DNA of 64,000 nucleotides from Natronosalvus vescus (GCF_023973145.1 NZ_CP099546.1:1674001-1738000), one strand, 5' to 3'; positions 35,341 to 43,782 are shown, counted from the stretch's first letter. The notes: generated by a model from the sequence alone, not told the origin. Made by a program: numbers and translations.

Positions 35341-35475
35341 CCGCTACAATTCCACTCCCTCGAGGACGGGTCACCCGAGCACCACGCCCAGCCGAAATCG
35401 AGCGTACACCCCTGGGCGTGTTCCACACGGGAGGCTCCCCTCATCGTGACCCCTTACACAGCGGAGGCGATCGAC

Positions 35476-36204
35476 ATGAGTGATCGACCGTCCGTGAAAG
35501 AACTCGTCGTCGACGAAGCACTCGAGCAGGTTGACCTCGAGTCGGCACTCAACGGCGGCCCGCTACGGGATGAGATCGATGCCACCGAGATCGGCTCTGC
35601 GGTCGGTCGACAGGTCGGTGAACAACTCGGACGGTCGATGGGGGAGGAGCTGGGTGCCTCGATCCAGGAGACGGCATCGACCAGCCTCGAGGAAGGTCGA
35701 TCGTTTCGGGCGTTCATCGGCGACCTGGTACGCGCGATTCGCGAGGCGCTCGTCGTGTGGCTCGAGGATCTCGGACTCGATGGGATCGCCTCAGGAGTGG
35801 CACCGACAGTCGAGGAGACTGCCGATGACGGAGAGACGGACGCCGACGAAGCCGATGCGGACGAGACGACGGAAGAAACGGGTGACGAGACGGAAGAGGC
35901 TGATGAGGACGGAGACGAGGAGACGGAAGAGGCTGATGACGAGGCGGCAGAAGACGAGAACGAAGCCGTCGAAGAGGACGAAAGCGAACCCAACGTCGAT
36001 GACAATGGTGTCCCGGACATCGACGACCTGGAGGATCTCCGCCGTGACGCACTCGAGGACGTCCTCGAGATGGTCTCGTACCGCGATCTGCAGTCGATCG
36101 CGAAGGAAGTCGGCGTGAAGGCGAATCTCGAGGGGTCGGAGATGCGGGATCGAATCGTCGACGCCGTCACGGACGAATCGGAGACGAGCGAAGAAGCGGC
36201 CTGA
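35476..36204 (+). CDS. Glycine-zipper acidic protein with SAP/Rho-N-like C-terminus (gene 3 of acidic cluster)
   Basis: A 242-residue protein. ATG 35476 is preceded by a Shine-Dalgarno GGAGG (35463-35467). Residues ~9-70 (EALEQVDLESALNGGPLRDE, then VGRQVGEQLGRSMGEELGAS) align with the previous gene's N-terminus, so the two are paralogues. A hydrophobic helix follows (FIGDLVRAIREALVVWLEDLG). An acidic D/E/A/T stretch (about 115-180) comes next. The final ~55 residues (DLEDLRRDALEDVLEMVSY, then DLQSIAKEVGVKANLEGSEM) look like a SAP or Rho-N helix-extended-helix module, usually nucleic-acid binding. There is no signal peptide. The function is unknown. Confidence 0.8.
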   Translation: MSDRPSVKELVVDEALEQVDLESALNGGPLRDEIDATEIGSAVGRQVGEQLGRSMGEELGASIQETASTSLEEGRSFRAFIGDLVRAIREALVVWLEDLGLDGIASGVAPTVEETADDGETDADEADADETTEETGDETEEADEDGDEETEEADDEAAEDENEAVEEDESEPNVDDNGVPDIDDLEDLRRDALEDVLEMVSYRDLQSIAKEVGVKANLEGSEMRDRIVDAVTDESETSEEAA

Positions 36205-36250
36205 TCGACTCGAACGAACACTCGTCGGCTATCACTGATATCGACTACAA

Positions 36251-37306
36251 ATGACCGACTTCAACTCCAACTCCAACTCCAACGACAAATCAGTTCACTC
36301 GCTGCTCGATGACGCGACGGAGGTACTCGAAAATATCGGCATCGAACTCGAGGACGCTGAGGAGGCTGACGAGGCGGGAATCGATCTCGAGACCGACTTC
36401 GAGTCCGACGCCGACTCGGAGGAAGTTCTACCGGAACCGCTTGCCTCGTCCGACCTGCCGGCGCTCGCCCAGTCGGCTCACGACCTTCTCGAGGAACGCG
36501 ACGTCGATCGGCTCCTCGAGGAGATCGGTTTCGACGACGTCGATGAAGATGCTCCTGAATCGATCCCGGCGGCGATTCTCGCGGGCGACCCGGGTGACGT
36601 CTCGACCCTCCGTGGAGTGCAGCGACTCGCGAGGCTCGCGGAGATCCAGGACGAAGACGGCGCGGCTGAATCCGTCGAAGAGACGATCGCGGAACTCCGA
36701 ACGATTCTGGCACGGCGACGAGACGAAGACGGTGGCGATGCATCGGAGGCAAGCCAGAACGAACCTGTGGACGAGGCCGAGGATCAAGCCGAAGCTGAGG
36801 ATGAATCCGAGGACGAATCAGACACGGATGCAGACGCCGACAAGAGTGACGAGGCAGCCGATGAGAGTGACGGGACGGACGACGGCACAGCGGCTGACGA
36901 CGAGAGCGAGGGAACAGACGACGAACCCAGCGATAGCGAAGACGGCGGCATCGGATCGTCGATCACGGATACGCTCGGAGAGAGCGTGAGCGGGTTCAGA
37001 GACGAAATCGAGGCCGTTCAGAACGGACTCGAGGCGATCGGTGCTGACGATGATTCCGGGAAGGCGGACGATGATGGCTCGAGTGATGACGGTGTCGAGG
37101 GCGATACCGGGGATGGGGAAGGTGTTGAGGGCGATACAGAAGATGAGGCGGAAGAATCGGACAGCGACGAAGACGACGGTCTCCTCAGTGGTTCGGGTGA
37201 CTCGCGGCGACGCGGGACGATGTACTCCACCGTCGCCCTCTCTCCGTCGAAGCGAACGGACATGAAGGCCGTCAAACGGCACTCGACGGTTCCGGATCGA
37301 CGGTGA
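36251..37306 (+). CDS. Acidic coiled-coil-like protein (gene 4 of acidic cluster)
   Basis: A 351-residue protein starting MTDFNSNSNSNDKSVHSLLDD; the SN repeats come from a 6-bp DNA repeat. An N-terminal helical part (residues ~13-150: SLLDDATEVLENIGIELED, LAQSAHDLLEERDVDRLLEEIGFDD, VQRLARLAEIQDEDG) is followed by long D/E/S/T-rich stretches. A predicted helix (SITDTLGESVSGFRDEIEAV, ~residues 237-256) interrupts these. The C-terminal ~30 residues are unexpectedly basic (RRRGTMYSTVALSPSKR), which could bind the acidic partners. It lies 46 bp after gene 3 and ends 7 bp before a convergent gene. No family is recognised. Confidence 0.75.
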   Translation: MTDFNSNSNSNDKSVHSLLDDATEVLENIGIELEDAEEADEAGIDLETDFESDADSEEVLPEPLASSDLPALAQSAHDLLEERDVDRLLEEIGFDDVDEDAPESIPAAILAGDPGDVSTLRGVQRLARLAEIQDEDGAAESVEETIAELRTILARRRDEDGGDASEASQNEPVDEAEDQAEAEDESEDESDTDADADKSDEAADESDGTDDGTAADDESEGTDDEPSDSEDGGIGSSITDTLGESVSGFRDEIEAVQNGLEAIGADDDSGKADDDGSSDDGVEGDTGDGEGVEGDTEDEAEESDSDEDDGLLSGSGDSRRRGTMYSTVALSPSKRTDMKAVKRHSTVPDRR

Positions 37307-37313
37307 GGTGAGT

Positions 37314-38342
37314 CTATAACTCGAGAAACGCGTCGTCGCCGTGGTCGTCGGCCCAGGCGAACGCGAACAGCCGTTTCACCGGGAGTGCCTCGAGGTGACG
37401 TCCGTCCGCACCTCGTCCGGTAACGAGGTCCCAGGTCGTGCCATCACCGATCAGTACCGGGTCGTTCTCGGAATCGTCGCTTGTGCCGGTGTCGGTAGCT
37501 GTCTCGAGTGACCACTCGAGATCCGCATCGACAGTGGAATCGGAACCAGGATTCGGATGGGGAAGCTCGAATGCGTGGAGGCCGAGGTCACTCGCGACGA
37601 CGAGAACGGGCGTTTCTCCGACCGTCGTCGTGACGGTGCCGCCGTGGTCGCGTACCCACGGGCGGGGCACGCCACACGCTTCGCCCTCGCGTTCGATCCC
37701 GAGGACGATCGCCTTTGGATCGAGGTCGTCGCGTTCCCACGTCCGATCGTTCTCGCCACCGCGGTGGCCAGCGAGCCCCACGGCGTCGCTCGAGAAGTAG
37801 CCCGCGTACGGCCGTTCGCTGTAGTCGACCGGCGCAGGGTCGTCGTCGTCGCTCGCGGCTTCGCTCTCGGCATCGGGTACCGGCTGGAGTATTCGCCCGT
37901 CCGGGTAGCGATCGGTGAACGTGGCGACGGTCGTCATGGTCGCCGTACGCGGGCGTAACCGGCTACCTTCGAGCGGGCCATCGATACAGTGTCCGGACGA
38001 TTGTTTCCACTCGGAGTCCGTCTGTCGATCGTACACCACGAGGTCGTCGTCGGCGAGTTTGCCGCTGACGCCAAACGTCAACGGGGTACCGTCGACGACC
38101 GCATCGTACACGACGGCACTGGCACAGAGTGGACACCAGGTGACGGCGACTGGCCCGTCCTCGTACTCGTCGTTGACGACTTCATGGTAGTCGAGAATCC
38201 GCACTGGGTAGGCTCGAGCCGGCGCGTCCGCTGGATCGACGACGATCACTTCGTCGGTCGGTTCGCCCGCGTGGGTGCGACCGAACACTGGGTCGTCGAT
38301 AGCGGGAATCGCATCGCGGGGGATGACCTGTCTGACGTTCAT
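37314..38342 (-). CDS. DUF3179 domain-containing protein
   Basis: A 342-residue protein. The start at 38342 (MNVRQVIPRDAIPAIDDPVF) fits the family; a frame 17 codons longer is discounted. DUF3179 landmarks are PVRILDYHEVVNDEY, VTWCPLCASAVVYD with its CxxC pair, FGVSGKLADDDLVVYDRQTDS and WKQSSGHCIDGPLEGSRL. No signal sequence is seen. The two-cysteine motif suggests a redox or metal site, but the family has no established function. An Asp-rich insertion occurs around residues 185-195. Confidence 0.88.
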   Translation of the reverse strand: MNVRQVIPRDAIPAIDDPVFGRTHAGEPTDEVIVVDPADAPARAYPVRILDYHEVVNDEYEDGPVAVTWCPLCASAVVYDAVVDGTPLTFGVSGKLADDDLVVYDRQTDSEWKQSSGHCIDGPLEGSRLRPRTATMTTVATFTDRYPDGRILQPVPDAESEAASDDDDPAPVDYSERPYAGYFSSDAVGLAGHRGGENDRTWERDDLDPKAIVLGIEREGEACGVPRPWVRDHGGTVTTTVGETPVLVVASDLGLHAFELPHPNPGSDSTVDADLEWSLETATDTGTSDDSENDPVLIGDGTTWDLVTGRGADGRHLEALPVKRLFAFAWADDHGDDAFLEL

Positions 38343-38456
38343 ATTCGCTCGGAGACGGCCGCGTACTGTAAATCGACGGGATCGACGGCACATCGTCCCC
38401 GCTGACCCCGTATCGCTATAGTGACCGATGGCTTACGAAGCGGTAGACCAACCCCG

Positions 38457-38888
38457 ATGTACGTGTACGATTCACTGCTCGTCGCGACGGACGGCAGCGA
38501 GGACGCAGCAACCGCGATCGCTCACGCCGTCGAACTCGCCCGCCGACTCGAGATTCCGCTGTACGGGATCGCGGTTCTCGATTCGCGAACGGCCTACGAT
38601 TCGGGGATCGTGGATCCGGAAACCATCCGAGAACGCCAGACCGAGCAGGCCGAGGAGGCACTGGCCGCGCTCGAGGAACGAGCGACTGACGACGGCGTCT
38701 CCGTCACGACGACGATCAGATCCGGTACGCCGCACGAGGAGATCCTGGCTGAGGCCGAGGAACGGGGCTGTTCGGCGATCGTGGTGGGCTCTCGAGGACG
38801 TTCGGCGTTTCGGGAGGCGCTGCTCGGGAGTACGGTGGATGCGCTGGTTCGGCTGTCGTCGCTGCCAGTACTGGTGGTCGACGGCTGA
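38457..38888 (+). CDS. Universal stress protein, UspA family (second copy)
   Basis: A 143-residue protein. ATG 38457 (MYVYDSLLVATDGSEDAATAI) was chosen over a frame 12 codons longer. The ATP-binding loop is GSRGRSAFREALLGSTVDAL (G-x2-G-x9-G-S/T). It has the same family fold as the usp gene at 18.4 kb but is clearly diverged from it. TATCGCTATAG at 38411-38421 may be the promoter, about 40 bp upstream. Confidence 0.9.
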   Translation: MYVYDSLLVATDGSEDAATAIAHAVELARRLEIPLYGIAVLDSRTAYDSGIVDPETIRERQTEQAEEALAALEERATDDGVSVTTTIRSGTPHEEILAEAEERGCSAIVVGSRGRSAFREALLGSTVDALVRLSSLPVLVVDG

Positions 38889-38925
38889 ACTGGAGCGGTT
38901 CAAACGATTTCTCTCGAGTGGAGGC

Positions 38926-39507
38926 TCACACTACCGACTCGAGTATGGCGAACCCAGTCACTGCGCCGACCGTGATGAGTACCGTCCAGAGGGCGATGCT
39001 GGCAGTCATCCAGACGAGCGTGGCCCGGCGCCGCGCTCCGAGGCTGAGCGCGAGTACCGTCGCGAGGTGGACGCCAGTCACGATCGGCGACAGCAGTGCC
39101 AGACCCGGCAGGCCGTAATCGTTCCAGATGCGTGTCGCTCGTTTTCGACGTGCCGATGGCTCGTTCGATCGCCGGCGCTCGAGCCAGGCCGAGACCCGTT
39201 CGGACAGGGCGACGATCCCGTATATCGGAATCAGGTTTCCGGCGAAGGCAACGATGGCGACGAGCACGGGATCGAGTCCCAGGGCGATTCCGATCGGAAT
39301 CACGACGAGGATCTCGAGCAGCGGCGTCGCCGCGAGCAGAAAGACGAGGACGTACTGCCAGGGGCCGCTCGCGGCGTCGATCCACTCGCGCGTCCACGTC
39401 TCGAGGCCGGAGAGAGACAGAACGCTCACCTCGAGGTCAGTGGCGCCAGCCGTTTGGACGACGGAAATGCCCGAGGAAGCGAATTCGAGAAGGAGCGTCG
39501 ATAACAT
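38926..39507 (-). CDS. Small multi-drug export family membrane protein
   Basis: A 193-residue protein with about four or five helices. The family pattern is YVLVFLLAATPLLEILVVIP, then IGIALGLDPVLVAIVAFAGN and LIPIYGIVALSERV, followed by a basic cytoplasmic loop (ERRRSNEPSARRKRATRIW). A second half follows (GLALLSPIVTGVHLATVLAL). This matches the Sm_multidrug_ex family, whose name overstates what is known; transport substrates are unproven. The gene lies back to back with the NDH-2 gene in the same orientation. Confidence 0.8.
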   Translation of the reverse strand: MLSTLLLEFASSGISVVQTAGATDLEVSVLSLSGLETWTREWIDAASGPWQYVLVFLLAATPLLEILVVIPIGIALGLDPVLVAIVAFAGNLIPIYGIVALSERVSAWLERRRSNEPSARRKRATRIWNDYGLPGLALLSPIVTGVHLATVLALSLGARRRATLVWMTASIALWTVLITVGAVTGFAILESVV

Positions 39508-39552
39508 TGGTACGATAGTCGGTTCAACTGCTCGGTCAGTGTCGGTATCCGA

Positions 39553-40707
39553 TTACAGCACCGACCAGGCTTTCCGCGCTCGATTCCACGAGGTCAGGTC
39601 GGCGATCCAGCGCGCCGCGATGAGTTTCTTCAGGTTCTTTGCCGGGAAGCCGCCGAAGGTGTCGACTGGAAGCAGTTTGACGCCGTGGGCGACCGCTTTG
39701 TCACCGACGGAGACGACGGTTCCTTTGTCGTCGTACTCCCACGTCTTGAGCGGTCGGTTGTCGATAGCGCGGGCGATGTTCTCGCCGACGACTTCCGCCG
39801 CCTGCCAGGCAGCCTGCGCGGTCGGTGGTGCGGGCTGATCGCCCTGGTCGATGATCGCAGAGTCGCCAATCGCAAACACGCGTTCGTCGGACGTCTGGAA
39901 GTTCGCCTCGGTCGTGACTCGGTTGTGCTGGTTGTCGAGTTCGGTACCGTCGAGGGCTTCCCGACCGGTGATGCCGCCGGTCCAGACGAATACGTCGTAC
40001 TCCAGTGGGTCGCCTTCGTCGAAGTGGATGACGCCGTCTTCGGCCTCGGTGATTGGGTCGTCCGTGTGGATACGAACGCCGGCTTCCTCGAGCAGGTTGC
40101 GGAGGGCCTGCTGGATCTCGGGGTCGTTACCCGGGAAGATCTCGTCGAGGGCTTCGACCAGGTGGATCTCGAGGGGAGCCCGGTTGGCGTCGCGGAACTC
40201 GGCGATTTCGCCGGCCGTCTGGATGCCGGAGAGCCCGGCCCCACCGATGACGATCTGAGCGGGTTCGCCGCGGGTCGCTTCCCGACTGGCAGTTTTGATC
40301 TGCTCGTGGATCTCGAGGGCGTCCTCGAGGCACTTGAGTGTCAGGGAGTTTTCTTTCAGGCCGGGGATGCCGTAGTACGCCGTCTGGCTGCCGAGGGCGA
40401 CGAGAACGTAGTCGTACTCGACGTCGTCACCGTCCTCGAGTTCGACGACTTGCGCTTCGGTGTCGAGGTTGGTGACGCTGTCGTTGATGTACCGGGTCGT
40501 CGGTTCGGCGATATCGGCGACGGGAATCGTGATGTCAGCACGAACGGATGGGTCGCGGATGACGCGGTGGGATTCGTGCAAGACGAGGTGGTAGTCGGTG
40601 TCCGATATCCACGTCAGACGCGTACTGCCATCGAGCTCCGATTGGAGCGATTTGATCGCACCAGCACCGGCATATCCCGAGCCGAGTACGACGACGTTCT
40701 CAGTCAT
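39553..40707 (-). CDS. ndh: Type II NADH dehydrogenase-like FAD oxidoreductase
   Basis: A 384-residue two-dinucleotide-binding-domain flavoprotein. The FAD motif is NVVVLGSGYAGAGAIKSLQS at the N-terminus. The NADH motif is IVIGGAGLSGIQTAGEIAEF near residue 155, and the second FAD motif is ERVFAIGDSAIIDQGDQPAPP. NDH-2 enzymes oxidise NADH and reduce quinone at the inner membrane face without pumping protons, consistent with an organism that has a menaquinone pathway in this window. A sulfide:quinone reductase is a less likely alternative, as no conserved redox cysteine pair is visible. Confidence 0.87.
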   Translation of the reverse strand: MTENVVVLGSGYAGAGAIKSLQSELDGSTRLTWISDTDYHLVLHESHRVIRDPSVRADITIPVADIAEPTTRYINDSVTNLDTEAQVVELEDGDDVEYDYVLVALGSQTAYYGIPGLKENSLTLKCLEDALEIHEQIKTASREATRGEPAQIVIGGAGLSGIQTAGEIAEFRDANRAPLEIHLVEALDEIFPGNDPEIQQALRNLLEEAGVRIHTDDPITEAEDGVIHFDEGDPLEYDVFVWTGGITGREALDGTELDNQHNRVTTEANFQTSDERVFAIGDSAIIDQGDQPAPPTAQAAWQAAEVVGENIARAIDNRPLKTWEYDDKGTVVSVGDKAVAHGVKLLPVDTFGGFPAKNLKKLIAARWIADLTSWNRARKAWSVL

Positions 40708-40836
40708 ATGTGTCTCTCAGGAATACTCCGATACAAAGGTGTTGAAACCCGTATGGCCGTGTGTAGGGTTCCCATATGGCAGATTCCGCCACAAAATGTA
40801 AGAAGCCTGTCTGTGGTTTCGAGACTGATTGTGCCT

Positions 40837-41757
40837 CTAGAGAATGCGCTTGCCAAATGCACTCGAGGCGAGTTCGACGGCGAGGTTCGCGGTCTCGTTC
40901 TGTTCGTCGAGGATGGGATTCACTTCGACGAGATCCATCGAGCGGAGGATCCCGTCGTCGGTGTCTCGATTCGAGACGGTCTCGAGGGCCGAATGGGCTT
41001 CGCGATAGGTAACGCCACCGCGAACCGGTGTGCCGACACCGGGGGCCTCTTTGGGGTCGAGCCAGTCCAGATCGAGGCTGACGTGAACGCCGTCGGTGCC
41101 AGTCGTGGCGATGTCGAGTGCGTCCTCGACGACAGCCGTGATCCCCCGTTCGTCGATGTCCGACATCGTGAAGGCCGTCATTTCGCTCTTACGGACGAGT
41201 TCGCGCTCGTGCTCGTCAATGCTGCGCAGACCGACGTAGGCGATCGATTCTTCTCGCACCCGCGGCGCGTGGGCCCACTCGAGATCCTCGAACATCCCGC
41301 GACCGAGAACGGCCGCCAGTGGCATACCGTGGACGTTTCCACTCGGCGAGGTATCCGGTATGTTGAGATCCGCGTGGGCGTCGAACCAGATGACCCCGAG
41401 GTCGGCGTCTCGAGCGGCACCGTTCATCGACCCGATCGCTATCGAGTGATCCCCGCCGAGCAGGAGCGGGAACGCCCCGTCATCGAGGGTCTCGGCGACT
41501 GTCTCGGCGACGCGGCTGTTGACGTTTTCGACCTCGCGGAGGAACTTCGCGTTGCCTTCTGTCGGTTGGTTCGCGTCGGGATCGCGTTCTTCTGCACGAG
41601 GGATGAGGAGATCTCCCTGATCGAAACACTCGACGCCCGCCTTCTCGAGTTCGTCGGCAAGTCCGGCGTATCGGATCGCTGAAGTACCCATGTCGACGCC
41701 GCGTCTGTCGGCCCCGTAGTCCATCGGTGCACCAATGACGTGGATCGTTCGTCCCAT
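40837..41757 (-). CDS. rocF: Arginase family ureohydrolase
   Basis: A 306-residue protein. The Mn-site motifs are LLLGGDHSIAIGS, WFDAHADLNIP, and SLDLDWLDPKEAPGVGTP, where relatives usually read S-F/L-D-x-D. HGMPLAAVLG is arginase-like and favours arginase over agmatinase. The enzyme hydrolyses L-arginine to ornithine and urea in the cytosol. It is monocistronic and divergent from the metal-dependent regulator gene, which is notable because the enzyme itself needs manganese. Confidence 0.9.
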   Translation of the reverse strand: MGRTIHVIGAPMDYGADRRGVDMGTSAIRYAGLADELEKAGVECFDQGDLLIPRAEERDPDANQPTEGNAKFLREVENVNSRVAETVAETLDDGAFPLLLGGDHSIAIGSMNGAARDADLGVIWFDAHADLNIPDTSPSGNVHGMPLAAVLGRGMFEDLEWAHAPRVREESIAYVGLRSIDEHERELVRKSEMTAFTMSDIDERGITAVVEDALDIATTGTDGVHVSLDLDWLDPKEAPGVGTPVRGGVTYREAHSALETVSNRDTDDGILRSMDLVEVNPILDEQNETANLAVELASSAFGKRIL

Positions 41758-41840
41758 ACGCCTCGTTCACCCAGCCATCGTTTATGTTAACCGGATTTCG
41801 GATTCGGCTCCACAGCGGTTCACGATCACGGGGCGGAAGA

Positions 41841-41862
41841 TTTAGGTTTAGACGGGGCTAAA
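41841..41862 (+). promoter_or_regulatory. Promoter with overlapping operator of the DtxR/MntR gene
   Basis: The TATA-like TTTAGGTTTA (41841-41850) lies about 27 bp before the ATG at 41871. Overlapping it, TTTAGACGGGGCTAAA (41847-41862) is an imperfect palindrome with arms TTTAG/CTAAA. Its left half TTAGAC matches the perfect palindrome in front of the ZIP gene at 42672-42687. Confidence 0.65.
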
Positions 41863-41870
41863 TTCCCGTA

Positions 41871-42551
41871 ATGATGCTGAGTGACGTCATGGAGGACTAT
41901 CTCAAGGCGATCTATCAGCTCCAGCGCGATACCGACGAGCGCATCAAGACCTCGGCGATCGCCGACGAACTCGACGTGACGTCTCCGACGGTCACCAGCA
42001 TGCTCGAGAAACTCGAGGATCGTGGCCTGGTCGACCGCGAAAAGTACCGCGGGGTGACGCTCACGGACGAGGGGGTGACTGTCGCCCTCGAGGTCATCCG
42101 ACACCATCGGTTGCTCGAGGCGTACCTGACCGAACACCTCGATTACGACTGGTCGGAAGTTCACGAGGAAGCCGACCGCCTCGAACATCACATTAGCGAG
42201 GACTTCGAAGCTCGCGTGGCGGCCGCCCTCGGCGAACCCGACGTCGACCCACACGGCTCGCCGATTCCGAGCGCCGACCTCGAGCCACCACAGACCCCGA
42301 CGGGGAAAGCCCTCTCGGAGTTCGAGGAGGGCGACACTGTCATCGTCAGAGAGGTTGCCGACCACGACGCCGAAATACTCTCGTATCTCGCCGACAACGG
42401 CGTCGAACCTGGTGTGACACTCGAGATCCTCGAAATAGCCCCGTTCGGCATGGTGACGGCTCGTCCCCTCGAGCGAGACGAGCCGGTATCGCTGCCACAG
42501 GAGGTCGCCCACCACGTTCGAGTAGGCGCGCCCGCGGAAACGACCCCGTAA
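41871..42551 (+). CDS. Metal-dependent transcriptional regulator, DtxR/MntR family with SH3-like domain
   Basis: A 226-residue protein. A winged helix at about residues 1-65 has MEDYLKAIYQLQRDTDERIK, then SAIADELDVTSPTVTSMLEKLEDRGLV. The dimerisation/metal domain has HHRLLEAYLTEHLDYDW and the metal-ligand region EEADRLEHHISEDFEARV. The C-terminal FeoA/SH3 domain covers about residues 145-220 (FEEGDTVIVREVADHDAEIL). It represses metal-uptake genes when bound to Fe or Mn. Palindromes in its own promoter and that of the adjacent ZIP transporter gene suggest direct control of both. Confidence 0.92.
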   Translation: MMLSDVMEDYLKAIYQLQRDTDERIKTSAIADELDVTSPTVTSMLEKLEDRGLVDREKYRGVTLTDEGVTVALEVIRHHRLLEAYLTEHLDYDWSEVHEEADRLEHHISEDFEARVAAALGEPDVDPHGSPIPSADLEPPQTPTGKALSEFEEGDTVIVREVADHDAEILSYLADNGVEPGVTLEILEIAPFGMVTARPLERDEPVSLPQEVAHHVRVGAPAETTP

Positions 42552-42671
42552 ACGGGTTTTTAAGAAGGGAGCTGTCCAGACTGAAATCCGCTCGAGCGAC
42601 CGCACCAGCACATCAACGGATCGCCGACATTTGATTCGACTCATTCTAAACCTTGATGGGAAAAGCATATT

Positions 42672-42687
42672 ATTAGACGCGTCTAAT
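42672..42687. promoter_or_regulatory. Perfect 16-bp operator palindrome before the ZIP transporter gene
   Basis: ATTAGACGCGTCTAAT is a perfect palindrome directly downstream of the AT-rich CATATTAT (42666-42673) that probably serves as TATA box. A dimeric repressor here would block the pre-initiation complex. The half site recurs in the promoter of the DtxR/MntR gene. Confidence 0.7.
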
Positions 42688-42733
42688 CACGACGTAGTGA
42701 TGGAACTTCGATGTATTGAGAGGTGCTCGGAAG

Positions 42734-43663
42734 ATGAGTGACGACAATCTGTACGGGCTGCCGCAGTGGGTTCTCGCAATCGGGCCAGTCGTTATACTCG
42801 CGGCCGTTTTCTCGGTGCTTTATCTGACGTCTCCCTTTGGAAACATCGACCAGATGGCGGACGCTGGAACGGCCGAGATTCTCTGGATGCTGCTGATTAT
42901 CGGCCTGATCGCCGGCATCGTTCCCGTCGCGATCGGAATGCTCTGGTTTCCCTTCATCAAGGGGCTCGATCCTCGCTACCTGCACGGTTTTCTAGCGCTT
43001 GCAGCAGGTGTGCTGGCGTTCATCGCCCTCGAGATGACCGAAGAGATCGTCGACCATGCCGGAGCCGTCGAAAACGGGTCACTGGCGATCGGTGCCGCGT
43101 TCGTTGGCGTCGTGGGCACGTTCGTGGTGATGTACCTCGCGAGCCAGTGGCGTCAGCGGACGGCGATCGACGGTGAAAAGAGTGGCCTCCACATCGCGTA
43201 TCTCGTTGCCCTCGCCCTCGGTCTCCACAGCATCGGCGAAGGGCTGGGGATCGGCGTCGCGTTCGTCAATGGCGACGCCGGGCTCGTGACGCTGTTCGTT
43301 CTGGCGTTCATCATGCACAACGTGATGGAAGGGCCGACAGTCGTCGCCGCGGTCGCGAAAGATCGTGCGACGCCACCGCTGTATCACTTCGCCGCGATGG
43401 GCGTCATCGCCGGCGGGCCGGTCGTTCTCGGTGGATGGATCGGCAGCCTCGCCAACTCCGACCTCCTCGCCGTATTGTTCTACGCCATCGCCGTCGGTGC
43501 CATTATACAGGTGCTCATCGAAGTCGCCGAACTGATCCGGTTCGACGCAACGGTGCTGACCCGCCTCAACGTATCGACGTTCGTCGGCGGCTTCATCATC
43601 ATGTTCGTATTGGAGGACGTCCTCACCGAGGTGTTGCTCGAGGGCGTCCTCCTCGGCCCCTGA
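42734..43663 (+). CDS. ZIP family metal transporter
   Basis: A 309-residue membrane protein with about eight helices. ATG 42734 (MSDDNLYGLPQWVLAIGPVV) was preferred over a TTG six codons upstream. The two ZIP metal-site helices are visible: HSIGEGLGIGVAF (HxxGEG) and FIMHNVMEGPTVVAAV (HNxxEGP). An additional EMTEEIVDHAG sequence lies in a loop. It imports divalent metal such as Zn, Fe or Mn into the cytosol. The palindromic operator and the neighbouring metal regulator indicate metal-repressed expression. Confidence 0.9.
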   Translation: MSDDNLYGLPQWVLAIGPVVILAAVFSVLYLTSPFGNIDQMADAGTAEILWMLLIIGLIAGIVPVAIGMLWFPFIKGLDPRYLHGFLALAAGVLAFIALEMTEEIVDHAGAVENGSLAIGAAFVGVVGTFVVMYLASQWRQRTAIDGEKSGLHIAYLVALALGLHSIGEGLGIGVAFVNGDAGLVTLFVLAFIMHNVMEGPTVVAAVAKDRATPPLYHFAAMGVIAGGPVVLGGWIGSLANSDLLAVLFYAIAVGAIIQVLIEVAELIRFDATVLTRLNVSTFVGGFIIMFVLEDVLTEVLLEGVLLGP

Positions 43664-43782
43664 CGTCGGTTGCTCGAGTACATATCGGAACGACTTACTA
43701 CACCAGTCAATAATATTTTGAGACGGACGATCACAGCGGCGTGACCATCGGATTTAAGCAAATCAATTACGAAGGATTCACC

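Noticed and set aside
35134-35448. Lysine/arginine-rich frame overlapping the acidic gene 2 tail
   Set aside because: It arises from the +2 reading of GAAGCGGAAGAC repeats and has no independent start signal.
42716-42733. TTG start six codons upstream of the ZIP gene
   Set aside because: ATG 42734 gives the family-like N-terminus MSDDNLYGLP, and the added residues look random.
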